This document shows, piece by piece, positions 8,965 to 17,165 of a DNA stretch of 59,193 nucleotides. A model generated the notes under the pieces. It was not told the DNA's origin. It ran no database searches and saw nothing but the letters and a program-made list of their open reading frames with translations. The stretch comes from UBA11855 sp035297385 (GTDB lineage: Archaea; Thermoproteota; Bathyarchaeia; Bathyarchaeales; Bathycorpusculaceae). Each line of letters begins with the position of its first letter. Position 1 is the stretch's first letter. The translations under genes and the position numbers were made by a program. The DNA is taken from the NCBI GenBank assembly GCA_035297385.1, contig DATGZD010000012.1, forward strand, positions 1 to 59,193, read 5' to 3'.

Positions 8965-9780
8965 CTATGGTAGAATAATTGCTTTAATTATTGTTACATC
9001 CTGAATTGGCTTATCAGTGCTGTCTGTTGCTACCTTCGAAATCGCATCGGCCACGTCCATACCTTGAACTACATACCCGAAAACAGTATAAGTTGTGTCA
9101 AATCCAGCATAGCGGTTTGTGCCGCTATTATCTACTACATTAATGAAGAATTGACTAGTTGCGGAATCAATATCGTTTGTTTTTGCCATTGTAACTGTTC
9201 CTCTAACGTTAGTGTTGTTACTACCTATTTCATCAGGTATGCTCGCAACTGAACCATTTACTTCTCCGCCTTGAATCATAAAATCTTTGATTACTCTATG
9301 GAAAGTTGTTCCATCATATTTTCCTTCTTGAACCAGTTTCTTGAAATTGCCTGATGTATTTGGTTTATCATCACGTAAATGAATCGTTATATTACCCATC
9401 GACGTCTCTAACAAGACGTCATCTGAAGCAGGAACTTGAGTGAAAACAGCAGTCAAGTTTTGATTTGATGAAGTAGTCACCACTGTTGGGTTGGTTGCGC
9501 CTATAGAAGCACCGTTAAGCAGCCAATCATTCAGCACCCAATCAGGGTTTGCTATTGCTTTGATAGCAACTTGTGATCCAACAGGATAAGATTGAGTACC
9601 AGTGACATTTGTAGAACCAGAACCACTAACTCCAATATACAATTCATTTTGAGGCGCTGGCTTCATGAACACGTAAGCTAATCCAATTATTATTAAGGCT
9701 AAAATTACTATGCCAACTATGATTCCAATCCTTCTGTTTCGTCGTGCTCTACGAGCTGAAGATTTTAGTTTGTAGGGCAT
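8965..9780 (-). CDS. Membrane-anchored cyclophilin-type peptidyl-prolyl isomerase
   Basis: A 271-residue protein: a basic N-terminus (RRARRNRR), one membrane helix (about 18-40), an extracellular strand-rich segment of about 45-115 resembling InlB B-repeat-type modules (YPVGSQVAIKAIANPDW, LTAVF), and a cyclophilin domain from ~120 to the end. The cyclophilin part shows the FHRVIKDFMIQGG core, FFINV, and TVFGYVVQGMDVAD, which is the standard pattern of prokaryotic PpiA/PpiB-like enzymes. It should catalyse proline cis-trans isomerisation outside the membrane, helping exported proteins fold. It is transcribed alone. The single anchor makes it cell-surface rather than secreted. Confidence 0.92.
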   Translation of the reverse strand: MPYKLKSSARRARRNRRIGIIVGIVILALIIIGLAYVFMKPAPQNELYIGVSGSGSTNVTGTQSYPVGSQVAIKAIANPDWVLNDWLLNGASIGATNPTVVTTSSNQNLTAVFTQVPASDDVLLETSMGNITIHLRDDKPNTSGNFKKLVQEGKYDGTTFHRVIKDFMIQGGEVNGSVASIPDEIGSNNTNVRGTVTMAKTNDIDSATSQFFINVVDNSGTNRYAGFDTTYTVFGYVVQGMDVADAISKVATDSTDKPIQDVTIIKAIILP

Positions 9781-9874
9781 ACTTCAAACCTGTGGTCAAA
9801 TTTTCATAACAACTTTTTATTTAAACCTTATTTTAATAAGTAAGAATTTAATGGATAAAATAACTTTTGAATAG

Positions 9875-10612
9875 TTAGAAACCATTGATAATTTCGGGCA
9901 GGTTCAGGTAGATTTGCTCTAAATCTTTAAAGATTAAGTCTGGTTTTTCATAATGCTTTTCTACATTTATTAGTGGATTGAAACTGGATGCAACAAAAAT
10001 TGTTCTCATTCCAACTGTTTTTGCACCATTAATGTCCTCGGTTGGACTGTCGCCAATAAGAACTGCCTCTTCAGGTTTAATGTTTAATGCTCGCAGCACT
10101 TCTTTGAATATAATACCATGAGGTTTTCGCCAGCCAATGGCTTCAGAAATCACAATTGCGTTGAAGAATTTATCAATGTGAAGTTTTCTAAGACTTGCAT
10201 GGATTGCTGGCGCATAAGTGAAGTTGGAGACTAAACCAATTTTGAAGTATTCAGAAGCCTTTTTTATCAATCGTTTGGCATATGGTCTAAGTTTGAGTGA
10301 ATCTACGAAATCTTGGAAGAAGACGTTAAGCCCTTCTTTTAAGCGTGCATCACCAAGTGTGGTTGGACATTGAATATTAGTTAGTGCTTCAGAAACCCAG
10401 ATGGCGTTTGTTACCTCTTTCAACTGTTCATAACGTATTATACGATATTTTTCATGTGTCTTTGTATATGCATCCATAAACTCGTCTATATTAGTAGTTA
10501 AGCCTGCTTGGCATAACGCATTATGTAGTTTAATCTTTGATTCTTGTAGAGTGTAATTTGTTGGTTCAACTAATGTACCAATATAATCAAATATGACAGC
10601 TTTGATGACCAA
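9875..10612 (-). CDS. HAD-superfamily hydrolase with a changed motif I
   Basis: A 245-residue HAD subfamily I protein. Motif I is VIFDYIGTL (nucleophile D9), motif II is in GLVSNFT, motif III K143-region IGWRKPHG, and motif IV VLIGDSPTEDINGA with its metal-binding acids. The usual DxD of phosphatases is DYI here, so the general acid/base Asp is replaced by Ile; haloacid dehalogenases also lack it (DxY). The substrate cannot be stated. A helical cap domain is inserted after motif I (about 20-95). It is 55 bases downstream of the HypB-like gene on the same strand and could be cotranscribed. Confidence 0.85.
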   Translation of the reverse strand: MVIKAVIFDYIGTLVEPTNYTLQESKIKLHNALCQAGLTTNIDEFMDAYTKTHEKYRIIRYEQLKEVTNAIWVSEALTNIQCPTTLGDARLKEGLNVFFQDFVDSLKLRPYAKRLIKKASEYFKIGLVSNFTYAPAIHASLRKLHIDKFFNAIVISEAIGWRKPHGIIFKEVLRALNIKPEEAVLIGDSPTEDINGAKTVGMRTIFVASSFNPLINVEKHYEKPDLIFKDLEQIYLNLPEIINGF

Positions 10613-10667
10613 TTCCGACTTGTAACCTCAATTTATTTTTTACTATATGCAGAAAAACTTATGCCTT

Positions 10668-11417
10668 CTATTGCAAAATGTTTTTGTTTTTAGGTTTGAG
10701 GTGTTGTACGACAATATTGATTTGTTTTGCAATAGCAGTATCTAACAACATTGGATTTCCAATTGCATCTTCAACCTTTGAATCGAAAGGAATTTCGCCA
10801 ATATATGACAAACCTAACGTCTTAGTTTGCAGTTTTATGCTATCATCTTCTTTATTCATCTTCATGTTTTCTATAATGCCTACTATCGGAACCTTTTGGT
10901 CCTGCAGTAGAGTCGCAAGTTTCCTAACCGTTTCAAAAGCTAATCGTGAGGATGTAGTGACAATAATAAATTCAATCTTCTTCACGAGCCTGATCAAATC
11001 AAGAACGGCATCTCCAATACCCGGTGGCATATCAACAATAAGATAATCTAGCTTGTTCCATCGTGTGACCGCAAGCATTTCTATAAGAATATTTGACGTA
11101 TCTTCTCCTCTTAATGGGGCGGGCTTATCAGTTGTGTAGTAAATTAGCGACATATATTCTAAATTGTTAATTTTTGGAGGTATGAGCCCTTTATCTTCTG
11201 TTGGTTGTAGATTTCTTGCACCAAGAATTATGTGTGTGGTTGGACTAGTGAAATCTAAGTCGAATAGACCCGTTTTACATCCTTTTCTTGCAAGTTCAAG
11301 TGCCAATGTGGTTGCTATGAGACTTTTTCCTACACCACCTTTGCCGCTAGAGACAGCAATTATTCGATTTATTTGTTTAAGTCGTTCATCAATGATGCTA
11401 ATTCTTGGGTCTGTCAT
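10668..11417 (-). CDS. Mrp/MinD-family ATPase, probable archaeal HypB
   Basis: A 249-residue P-loop ATPase with the deviant Walker A SGKGGVGKS (24-32), DFTSPTTH in the A' region and MPPGIGDAVLD as switch II. It lacks the C-terminal CxxC of Fe-S-carrying Mrp/NBP35 proteins. Its start is five bases after the hypA stop on the same strand. In Thermococcus the HypB role in nickel delivery is played by a Mrp/MinD-family ATPase that pairs with HypA, so this gene is best read as that type of HypB. A general Fe-S or septum-type ATPase remains possible, but the hypA linkage argues against it. Confidence 0.8.
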   Translation of the reverse strand: MTDPRISIIDERLKQINRIIAVSSGKGGVGKSLIATTLALELARKGCKTGLFDLDFTSPTTHIILGARNLQPTEDKGLIPPKINNLEYMSLIYYTTDKPAPLRGEDTSNILIEMLAVTRWNKLDYLIVDMPPGIGDAVLDLIRLVKKIEFIIVTTSSRLAFETVRKLATLLQDQKVPIVGIIENMKMNKEDDSIKLQTKTLGLSYIGEIPFDSKVEDAIGNPMLLDTAIAKQINIVVQHLKPKNKNILQ

Positions 11418-11422
11418 AGAGT

Positions 11423-11821
11423 TTATCGTGTTCCTTTTATGTTTTGTAGCCAGATTCCTCTTCCTGAAATAATTTCAAAATCAGGGCTTCCGCAACGAGG
11501 ACATTTAATGTAAGCATGTGCAACCTCCGGAATGAAATGTATCGCTTCCTTGGTGCTGGGGTCCAATTGTTGTTTCCTAAGTACCCATGTATTACTGCAA
11601 TTACGGCACTTGAGAGTAGTTTTAGCTTTTGTTATACGAAACCTTGTATTCTCAAAATTATCTGGCTTAAGCTGTTGGATCGCAAATTTGAAGATCTCAC
11701 GTTCAACGTCTTGAAGTTCACCAATTTTTATGTTAACTTCTTTAACTTCTTTGAGATGCTCCTTTTCAGCAATTTCAGAAGCAGCTTTTATCACGGATTC
11801 GGCAAGCGCCCATTCATGCAT
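11423..11821 (-). CDS. hypA: HypA, nickel metallochaperone
   Basis: A 132-residue HypA. It begins MHEWAL, where H2 and neighbours form the nickel site, and has the structural zinc motif C72-R-N-C75 and C107-P-R-C110. HypA receives nickel, works with HypB, and delivers it to the large subunit of NiFe hydrogenase (in some organisms to urease). The Mrp/MinD-type ATPase begins five bases downstream, so the pair is an operon. No hydrogenase structural gene or other hyp gene is present in the window. It is divergent from the NBP35-type gene, with starts 131 bases apart if ATG 11953 is used. Confidence 0.93.
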   Translation of the reverse strand: MHEWALAESVIKAASEIAEKEHLKEVKEVNIKIGELQDVEREIFKFAIQQLKPDNFENTRFRITKAKTTLKCRNCSNTWVLRKQQLDPSTKEAIHFIPEVAHAYIKCPRCGSPDFEIISGRGIWLQNIKGTR

Positions 11822-11952
11822 AAAAAAGCCAAATAGCGATGAATCAGTTAAACATTATGAGAAATAAAACCTTAATGCTGATTAGCTCTAACAAAACCTT
11901 TTTAGTTTACTTAAACAGCAATATCACAGAAATTTTGGATGGAAGTTTTTTT

Positions 11953-12798
11953 ATGAGTAACCAAGAACTCGCAAGACAGCAATTGATGCAACAGCAAGAA
12001 ACATTACGTTTGAGGATGAGACAGATCAAACATAAAGTCGCCGTGCTAAGCGGTAAAGGTGGAGTAGGTAAGAGCACGGTAACCGTGAACCTTGCTGCAG
12101 CCTCCGCCAAAACAGGACACAAAGTTGGACTTTTAGATGCTGATATTCATGGACCAAGCGTGCCTCGATTACTCGGTATAGTTGGAGAGCAAGTTAAGAT
12201 TGGCCCGCCAGGGGCTTTCCCCGTTGTAGGACCTTTAGGCATGAAAGTTGTTTCAATAGATTTCTTTTTGCCCGAAGAGAGAACGCCGACGATTTGGCGT
12301 GGACCCCTGAAGATGCGAGCAATTCGTCAATTATTGACGGATGTGGTTTGGGGTGAGTTAGATGTTCTCTTTATTGATTTGCCTCCAGGTACTGGTGATG
12401 AAGTCTTAAGCATTGCACAACTTGTGCCCGATTTAGATGGTGCAGTAATCGTTACAATACCAGGCGAATTATCTAAGGCTGTTGTGGCAAAAGCCATAAC
12501 GTTCACAGAACGCATGAGTATGCCCGTGATAGGCGTCGTTGAAAACATGAGCGGCTACATTTGTCCCAGCTGTGGCGAGAAAGTTGAGATTTTTCAGGGC
12601 GGTCTTGGCGAAGCTTTGGCAAAAGAAAGAGGCGTACCGTTTCTAGGTAAGATTCCAGTTGACCCAAAAGTTAGCGGCTCATCAGACAGAGGCATACCAT
12701 TCGTGATTGAACAGCCTGATTCACCAGCGTCGAAAGCTTTTCTTGAAGTCGTCGAAAAAGTTGAAGCATACCTTAAAGCAAGACACACTAAAATGTAA
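11953..12798 (+). CDS. Mrp/NBP35 (ApbC)-type Fe-S cluster carrier ATPase
   Basis: About 281 residues from ATG 11953. It has Walker A GKGGVGKS (34-41), LLDADIHGPSVPRLL in the A' region, DLPPGTGDEVL as switch II, and the C-terminal YICPSCGEK whose CxxC bridges the Fe-S cluster at the dimer interface. It should assemble or pass 4Fe-4S clusters to target enzymes. An in-frame ATG at 11839 would add 38 residues unlike the family; I therefore start at MSNQELARQQ, a typical helical N-terminus. It is a paralogue of the HypB-like ATPase across the divergent hypA promoter, but only this one keeps the cysteines. Confidence 0.92.
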   Translation: MSNQELARQQLMQQQETLRLRMRQIKHKVAVLSGKGGVGKSTVTVNLAAASAKTGHKVGLLDADIHGPSVPRLLGIVGEQVKIGPPGAFPVVGPLGMKVVSIDFFLPEERTPTIWRGPLKMRAIRQLLTDVVWGELDVLFIDLPPGTGDEVLSIAQLVPDLDGAVIVTIPGELSKAVVAKAITFTERMSMPVIGVVENMSGYICPSCGEKVEIFQGGLGEALAKERGVPFLGKIPVDPKVSGSSDRGIPFVIEQPDSPASKAFLEVVEKVEAYLKARHTKM

Positions 12799-12820
12799 GG
12801 TTAATGCAAAAACATGTTCG

Positions 12821-13756
12821 CTAACTCTGCTTTCTTTTCCGCTTAAAACTCCAAGCCCCTATTACAGTAGTAACCACAATCACAATTACAACTGCAATCA
12901 AAGCAATCGTAAAAATAGAAATCCCCTGACTCAAGGGATTCACCATCAATGGATACCTATCCTGATTCAGAGGATCAATAACGTAAGCCGTATCTCCCAT
13001 GCCATCGCGATTCGCATCTGTTCCGTTGTAATCACTCCAATAGTTGCCCTCTTTGCCATTATCCCAAGAATGCTGTTTCTCAGTGAGATTGTATTCTTTG
13101 CAGACGCATCCGCTCAGTTGACGCGTGTTTTCCACGAAACTGTTGTGGCTGATAAGTATGTCCGAAGGAATATTTCCTATGCCATCGACATCTTCAAAAC
13201 CAAAAAACAATCCCTGCTCATTACCAGCAATATAATTGTATGTTATACTGTTTGCAGAGCCTGAAAGCAACACGCCGACAATGTTATCGTGGATGTTACT
13301 GCCTTGCAGAGCATTACCTCTTGAGTGAATATATGCACCAATACTAAAATTCCGCACCTCCAAGTTCTTGATGGTTACTTCTGAGATGCCATCGTCTATG
13401 TCGATACCGATAATATATGGCACCTGCGTTTCATTACCGGGTCCAACACCAATTACCTGTTCAGCTTTGCGCTGTGTTTCGTTCAACGGTCCAATAAGTG
13501 AGTATCCTGCGCCGTCGAAGACGATGCTGCTTTTCTGTATAAGGATTGGGTCGTAGCTGTCTTGAGTTAAAGTATATGTGTTATCGTTTATTTGGATAGG
13601 CGCATTCGATGGATAGATGCTACCGTCGCTTTGAACCAGAATTGTTTGGCGAGCAATTGAACCCTGACAAAACGCCAGCTTAGGCATCGAAATTACCGAT
13701 AAACTTAGCAGTAAGAAAAACACTAAGGCGAAACTGGGTAGGACTTTGGTATTCAT
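12821..13756 (-). CDS. NosD-like right-handed beta-helix surface protein
   Basis: A 311-residue exported protein: signal sequence (residues ~8-30), beta-helix repeats with NLEVRNF, NIHDNIVGVLLSGSAN, YNYIAGN and ISHNSFVENT turns, then the classic NosD ending (HSWDNGKEGNYWSDY, YVIDPLNQDRYPLM). A C-terminal membrane helix (about 280-303) and a basic tail follow. A CVC pair lies in a loop near residue 217. NosD proteins are carbohydrate-binding/hydrolase-like beta-helices, some tied to nitrous oxide reductase maturation. The start overlaps the stop of the Fe-S membrane gene by one base (TAATG), so the two are one operon. Confidence 0.88.
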   Translation of the reverse strand: MNTKVLPSFALVFFLLLSLSVISMPKLAFCQGSIARQTILVQSDGSIYPSNAPIQINDNTYTLTQDSYDPILIQKSSIVFDGAGYSLIGPLNETQRKAEQVIGVGPGNETQVPYIIGIDIDDGISEVTIKNLEVRNFSIGAYIHSRGNALQGSNIHDNIVGVLLSGSANSITYNYIAGNEQGLFFGFEDVDGIGNIPSDILISHNSFVENTRQLSGCVCKEYNLTEKQHSWDNGKEGNYWSDYNGTDANRDGMGDTAYVIDPLNQDRYPLMVNPLSQGISIFTIALIAVVIVIVVTTVIGAWSFKRKRKQS

Positions 13757-15366
13757 TATTCACTCACTTTCTTATCAGACGTGTTTAACCAATTACGCGA
13801 CCTGCAAACGGTTTTACCTGCGAACTTGAATTTAAGGCAATCCTGTTCAGGACACATTTCTACACAGCGTAAACAAAGTATACATTTGCTCGTAGTAATA
13901 TCTCCACCTTTATTCTCATATACTTCCTTCACTTGAGAGGAGCAAACACGTTTGCAGATGCCGCACTTTGTACATTTCTCTTCGGTCTTTTCTAATCGGA
14001 CTCCAGACACCCACTTGAAGGGCGGGAATCGATTGAAGACTGCGATTAATCCTCCTAATGGACAGATTCGGCACCATGACCGACGGAAGAAAAAGGCAGC
14101 AACTGTAACCAAGCCGAGAATTAATAAGTTAATCGATGTTATGTAGTAGCCTAATTCATAGAATACACCAGTGGTTGGACCAAAAATCCATTCGGGTCTC
14201 ATCAAACCCACCGAGGTCTGGAGCAGTATACAAAGCGGTTTCATTGGACAGAACTGGCAGAAAGGCGCCGCATAATACATGTAAATGAACCCGCCATTCT
14301 CAGTTCCCGGAACGATTTGCGTTCCCATTATAGCTTCAGCCCCGAAAACAACACTTACCACAAGGATAACAGCTAGAATGACATATTTGAGTTGATGAAA
14401 CTTCTCATTAAACCCATCTGAAAAGACTCTATGTTTAATCCTCAATGCCTTTCTGATACGGGTAACAACATCCAAGTATAAACCGAATGGACAAACCCAA
14501 CCACACCACCATCTACCTAAAATGACAGATGCCACAATAATGAGCCCAAAAACAACGGCCAACCTAGCTGCGCCTGAAGCTAGGTAGCTTACTCCCCAGC
14601 CTGGTCCAGAGTTCCAAAACGGGTAGAGATACGCTTGTATCTCCCACAACGGACACGTGACAGTTTTTCCGCAAGGAAAGTAACATGCAAAAGAAGGAAA
14701 TACCAGCCCATCAGGCATCTGTATACCAAACGTATTTGTCCCAACCAAAACCTCATGTGGATTAATCTGCTCCGCTGGCCAAGCCAAATTCTGGTGGTCG
14801 ATGAATATGCCGAAGAAAAGAATGAAGACGAAGCCTATTTGAATCAGAAGCCTAAGGGAGCTGATGTTTCTAGTTCTCTTCTTAGCACCAGTAACGGCGG
14901 CTATTCCACCGATGCTTAAGGAAACGGCAGCCACGCCTAACACGTAGTAGTTCGTTTTGTAAGCTGGCAAAACAGGTCTTGGAGGAATAGGAGCCGAGAC
15001 ATCAGCTGTTGGATCAGTGACATTAGCGTAGAGTCTATCACAGAAATGCCCATAGATTGGGAAGATGTTCCAGTAACCCGCCATATCCATCTTTTGGCTC
15101 GCACTGAACTCGCCAGTTACATTGTTGGTTAGGACCCAGTATTCAACGTAACTGTAGTCGGGTCGAGTGAATGTTACTCTAATCGTCACGTTGTCTGCAG
15201 GAGGACAAATCTTGCCTGTCACGGTTACAGTCTCGTTCAAGTTAACTTGAGTTCGATCTATGATTCCCGTAATGTGTGGGCCATAGCAAGCGTTAACTGG
15301 AAGAACGAGTAATATGACCAGAACTGCAATAGCAGGAATCAGCACATACTTAGATAGATTTTTCAC
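13756..15366 (-). CDS. NosR/NapH-type polyferredoxin membrane protein with extracellular N-domain
   Basis: 536 residues. A signal/anchor helix (5-25) leads to an extracellular Ig-like domain (about 30-125) with several Cys, then about five membrane helices bearing C288-G-W-V-C292-P, C370-Q-F-C373 and C432-R-I-C435-P motifs typical of NapH/NosR/RdxA proteins. Two 4Fe-4S sites follow: C465, C468, C471, C475 and C495, C498, C501, C505. Such proteins move electrons from the quinol pool or cytoplasm across the membrane. Coupled to the NosD-like gene this resembles nos accessory pairs, but no nosZ lies nearby. The electron acceptor is unknown. Confidence 0.88.
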   Translation of the reverse strand: MKNLSKYVLIPAIAVLVILLVLPVNACYGPHITGIIDRTQVNLNETVTVTGKICPPADNVTIRVTFTRPDYSYVEYWVLTNNVTGEFSASQKMDMAGYWNIFPIYGHFCDRLYANVTDPTADVSAPIPPRPVLPAYKTNYYVLGVAAVSLSIGGIAAVTGAKKRTRNISSLRLLIQIGFVFILFFGIFIDHQNLAWPAEQINPHEVLVGTNTFGIQMPDGLVFPSFACYFPCGKTVTCPLWEIQAYLYPFWNSGPGWGVSYLASGAARLAVVFGLIIVASVILGRWWCGWVCPFGLYLDVVTRIRKALRIKHRVFSDGFNEKFHQLKYVILAVILVVSVVFGAEAIMGTQIVPGTENGGFIYMYYAAPFCQFCPMKPLCILLQTSVGLMRPEWIFGPTTGVFYELGYYITSINLLILGLVTVAAFFFRRSWCRICPLGGLIAVFNRFPPFKWVSGVRLEKTEEKCTKCGICKRVCSSQVKEVYENKGGDITTSKCILCLRCVEMCPEQDCLKFKFAGKTVCRSRNWLNTSDKKVSE

Positions 15367-15482
15367 TAGTCATTCTCCTTTAATTGAGGAACTGTCCGCT
15401 ACCCCTGCTATTCTTGGCGTATATTCCCAAAACAATAGTAGTGTTTGGTTGGTTAAAAATTTTCTGAACTTATGATAAGATT

Positions 15483-15506
15483 ATTCAACTAAATTGTTTG
15501 TTGAAT
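15483..15506. repeat. Inverted repeat between alba and the NapH-like gene
   Basis: ATTCAAC (15483-15489) and GTTGAAT (15500-15506) form a perfect seven-base stem with a ten-base AT-rich loop. On the minus strand it lies ~90 bases after the alba stop and ~117 bases before the NapH-like start. It could end the alba transcript or bind a regulator of the NapH/NosD operon; the sequence does not decide. The rest of this 230-base gap is AT-rich and holds no ORF. Confidence 0.35.
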
Positions 15507-15597
15507 TTTCTTATTTATTGACTAAAATTAAACTCTACCGTATCTAAACGAAAAAGGAAAGATGGAGAGCTAAATACTGCTATTCTGCGATTAACGA

Positions 15598-15882
15598 TTA
15601 TTTAGACAGGTTTATCTCAATCGTTGAAACCATTCGAGATCTGTTTTCGCCTTCTCTAGGGGGCATCTCAGTTGTTCCGATAGTTATGCTGTTGACTTTG
15701 AGGTCTTTCAAGAATCGGTTTCTGGTAATTTCAGCTACATCAACTGCTGTGGTTATTGCTTGACCTCGGGCTTTTAACGTCACATCTTTTGTGGTGCCAC
15801 CTGAGAAAGCTGTTATGATAGCAAGCACATAGCTCATGGGGGGCTTGTTTCCTACGAAGATTACATCAGATTTTTCTGCCAT
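15598..15882 (-). CDS. albA: DNA/RNA-binding protein Alba
   Basis: A 94-residue Alba. It starts MAEKSDVIFVGNKPPMSYVLA, with the conserved basic-loop region DVTLKARGQAITTAVDVAEI and the C-terminal strands NSITIGTTE and MVSTIEINL. Alba coats archaeal DNA and RNA as a dimer; acetylation of the Lys near the N-terminus weakens binding in Sulfolobus. The segment KNPVMSYV-like with K13 fits this family although the Sulfolobus K16 context differs. It is a monocistronic-looking gene with a marked stem-loop 39-77 bases upstream of its start. Confidence 0.96.
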   Translation of the reverse strand: MAEKSDVIFVGNKPPMSYVLAIITAFSGGTTKDVTLKARGQAITTAVDVAEITRNRFLKDLKVNSITIGTTEMPPREGENRSRMVSTIEINLSK

Positions 15883-15920
15883 TTTTTCTCTACACTCTTA
15901 TTTATTATGTTGTTGCTCTG

Positions 15921-15959
15921 TTACGGTTCACGTTTCCTCTCCGTCGACGTGAAGCGTAA
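15921..15959. promoter_or_regulatory. Strong stem-loop upstream of alba
   Basis: TTACGGTTCACGT (15921-15933) and ACGTGAAGCGTAA (15947-15959) pair at 12 of 13 positions, with a 13-base loop. It is more GC-rich than the surrounding AT-rich DNA. On the minus strand it sits 39-77 bases before the alba start, so it is either in the mRNA leader or at the promoter. The remainder of the 285-base gap up to 16167 has TATA-like stretches but no ORF or other feature that I can see. Confidence 0.5.
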
Positions 15960-16167
15960 TTTCTCTTATAGTTGAACTGCCTAATAAACACGATTCAGAT
16001 TCTGCATATATGGATACTACTCATTTATACGAAACTGGAATGTATTCTTCCTGTTTTTCGAATTACGAGTTTTATCTCAAATTTTTGAATAAAATATATG
16101 AATTATGTTTTTATGTTAGAGAGTAAAACAGGTCTATCTTAAATAGTGCCAATGCTAATTTTGTCTC

Positions 16168-17034
16168 ATGGGATATCAATCTTCTCGTAAAGGCTCATCA
16201 AGAGGATCAGGCCAAAAGTTCCAGAAATCATCACACGAAAAAGCAAAAGTAAGACGTCACAAACGACAAAGCAAAAATCAAATAATGCAAGAAGAGCACG
16301 AAGTTACGGTCAAAGAAGTTGGAGAAAAAACATTAAGTAATCTAAAAAGATTGGGTGAACAGGTGTTTGCTGTCTCACCGTTCAGCCAATATTTTGATGA
16401 TTGGCTTATCAACGTCAAAGAGGTTGTATCAAAATTTGAAACAAGCGATACTATCAATACAGACGAACTATTTGTGAGACAACGTCAACAAACATTCGAT
16501 AAGCTAGAGATTGAATTCGCTAGACTAAAACAAGAAGAATTAAAGCTTAACCAAGCCGTTAGGGAGTTGGCGGATAACAATCATTTACTAGTAGAGACTG
16601 ATGCTGATTATGCAACGAAAACACGTGAATTAGGACCTAGAAAAGATGCTGAAATACAGCGTTTAACTCTTGATGTTCAGAAATATGAATCTGAGCTAGA
16701 GCAAGCGAACAGAATGAAAACGAGCTTTTTTGGCTTCACTAAGAAAGCAAAAGCTCAGAAAGAAGCAGAAGCACGCAGTAAGCTTGAAGCTGCTAAGACT
16801 AAACTTGAGTCAGCAGTACAAGCATTTAAAGTTGAACAGGAAAAATTGCATGACACTTATGAGAAGAAAAGAAGTAGCATCACTGAACATGTGCAGCAGC
16901 TAGAGAAGGAAGTTGAAAAACTGGAAACTGATAACTCCGTTAGCATTAGACGTGAGGCTTGCGAAGAATTAAGTAATGCTGTTCAAAGTTTGCTCGATAG
17001 ACAGCCTTTGCCATCTTCAGAACCAACATCATGA
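16168..17034 (+). CDS. Coiled-coil protein with basic N-terminal tail, unknown function
   Basis: 288 residues. The first ~40 are Ser, Arg and Lys-rich (RRHKRQSKNQ) and look like a nucleic-acid-binding or disordered tail. Residues ~95-270 are long charged heptads (EARSKLEAAKTKLESAVQAF, QLEKEVEKLE) and should form an extended coiled coil, broken by a short FFGFTKKAKA turn. There is no signal peptide, Cys motif or enzyme signature. I do not recognise a family. It stands alone between alba (divergent) and the DUF1385 gene 128 bases downstream. Confidence 0.7.
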   Translation: MGYQSSRKGSSRGSGQKFQKSSHEKAKVRRHKRQSKNQIMQEEHEVTVKEVGEKTLSNLKRLGEQVFAVSPFSQYFDDWLINVKEVVSKFETSDTINTDELFVRQRQQTFDKLEIEFARLKQEELKLNQAVRELADNNHLLVETDADYATKTRELGPRKDAEIQRLTLDVQKYESELEQANRMKTSFFGFTKKAKAQKEAEARSKLEAAKTKLESAVQAFKVEQEKLHDTYEKKRSSITEHVQQLEKEVEKLETDNSVSIRREACEELSNAVQSLLDRQPLPSSEPTS

Positions 17035-17150
17035 ATTGTGAAATCTGGTTTTTCATAGGTTCAAAACGTTTCGATCGAAGAACAAGATGTATTAATATGC
17101 TACAATCCTCTTTAACTCTCAACTCTGACAGAATTAACGTTTACTTGTAA

Positions 17151-17165
17151 GGTGAAGGAAGGCTG
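17151..17165 (+). promoter_or_regulatory. Shine-Dalgarno and CTG start of the DUF1385 gene
   Basis: GGTGA at 17151-17155 is followed by seven bases and CTG at 17163-17165. The in-frame TAA at 17148-17150 blocks any earlier start, and no ATG, GTG or TTG occurs in frame before 17229, although the conserved FGGQALIEGIM motif is encoded upstream of 17229. The identical spacing GGTGA-N7-CTG occurs at 40988-41002. Confidence 0.7.

Noticed and set aside
12707..13264. 185-codon plus-strand frame across the mrp and nosD-like genes
   Set aside because: It reads antisense through the NosD-like gene and out of frame through mrp; no family resemblance.
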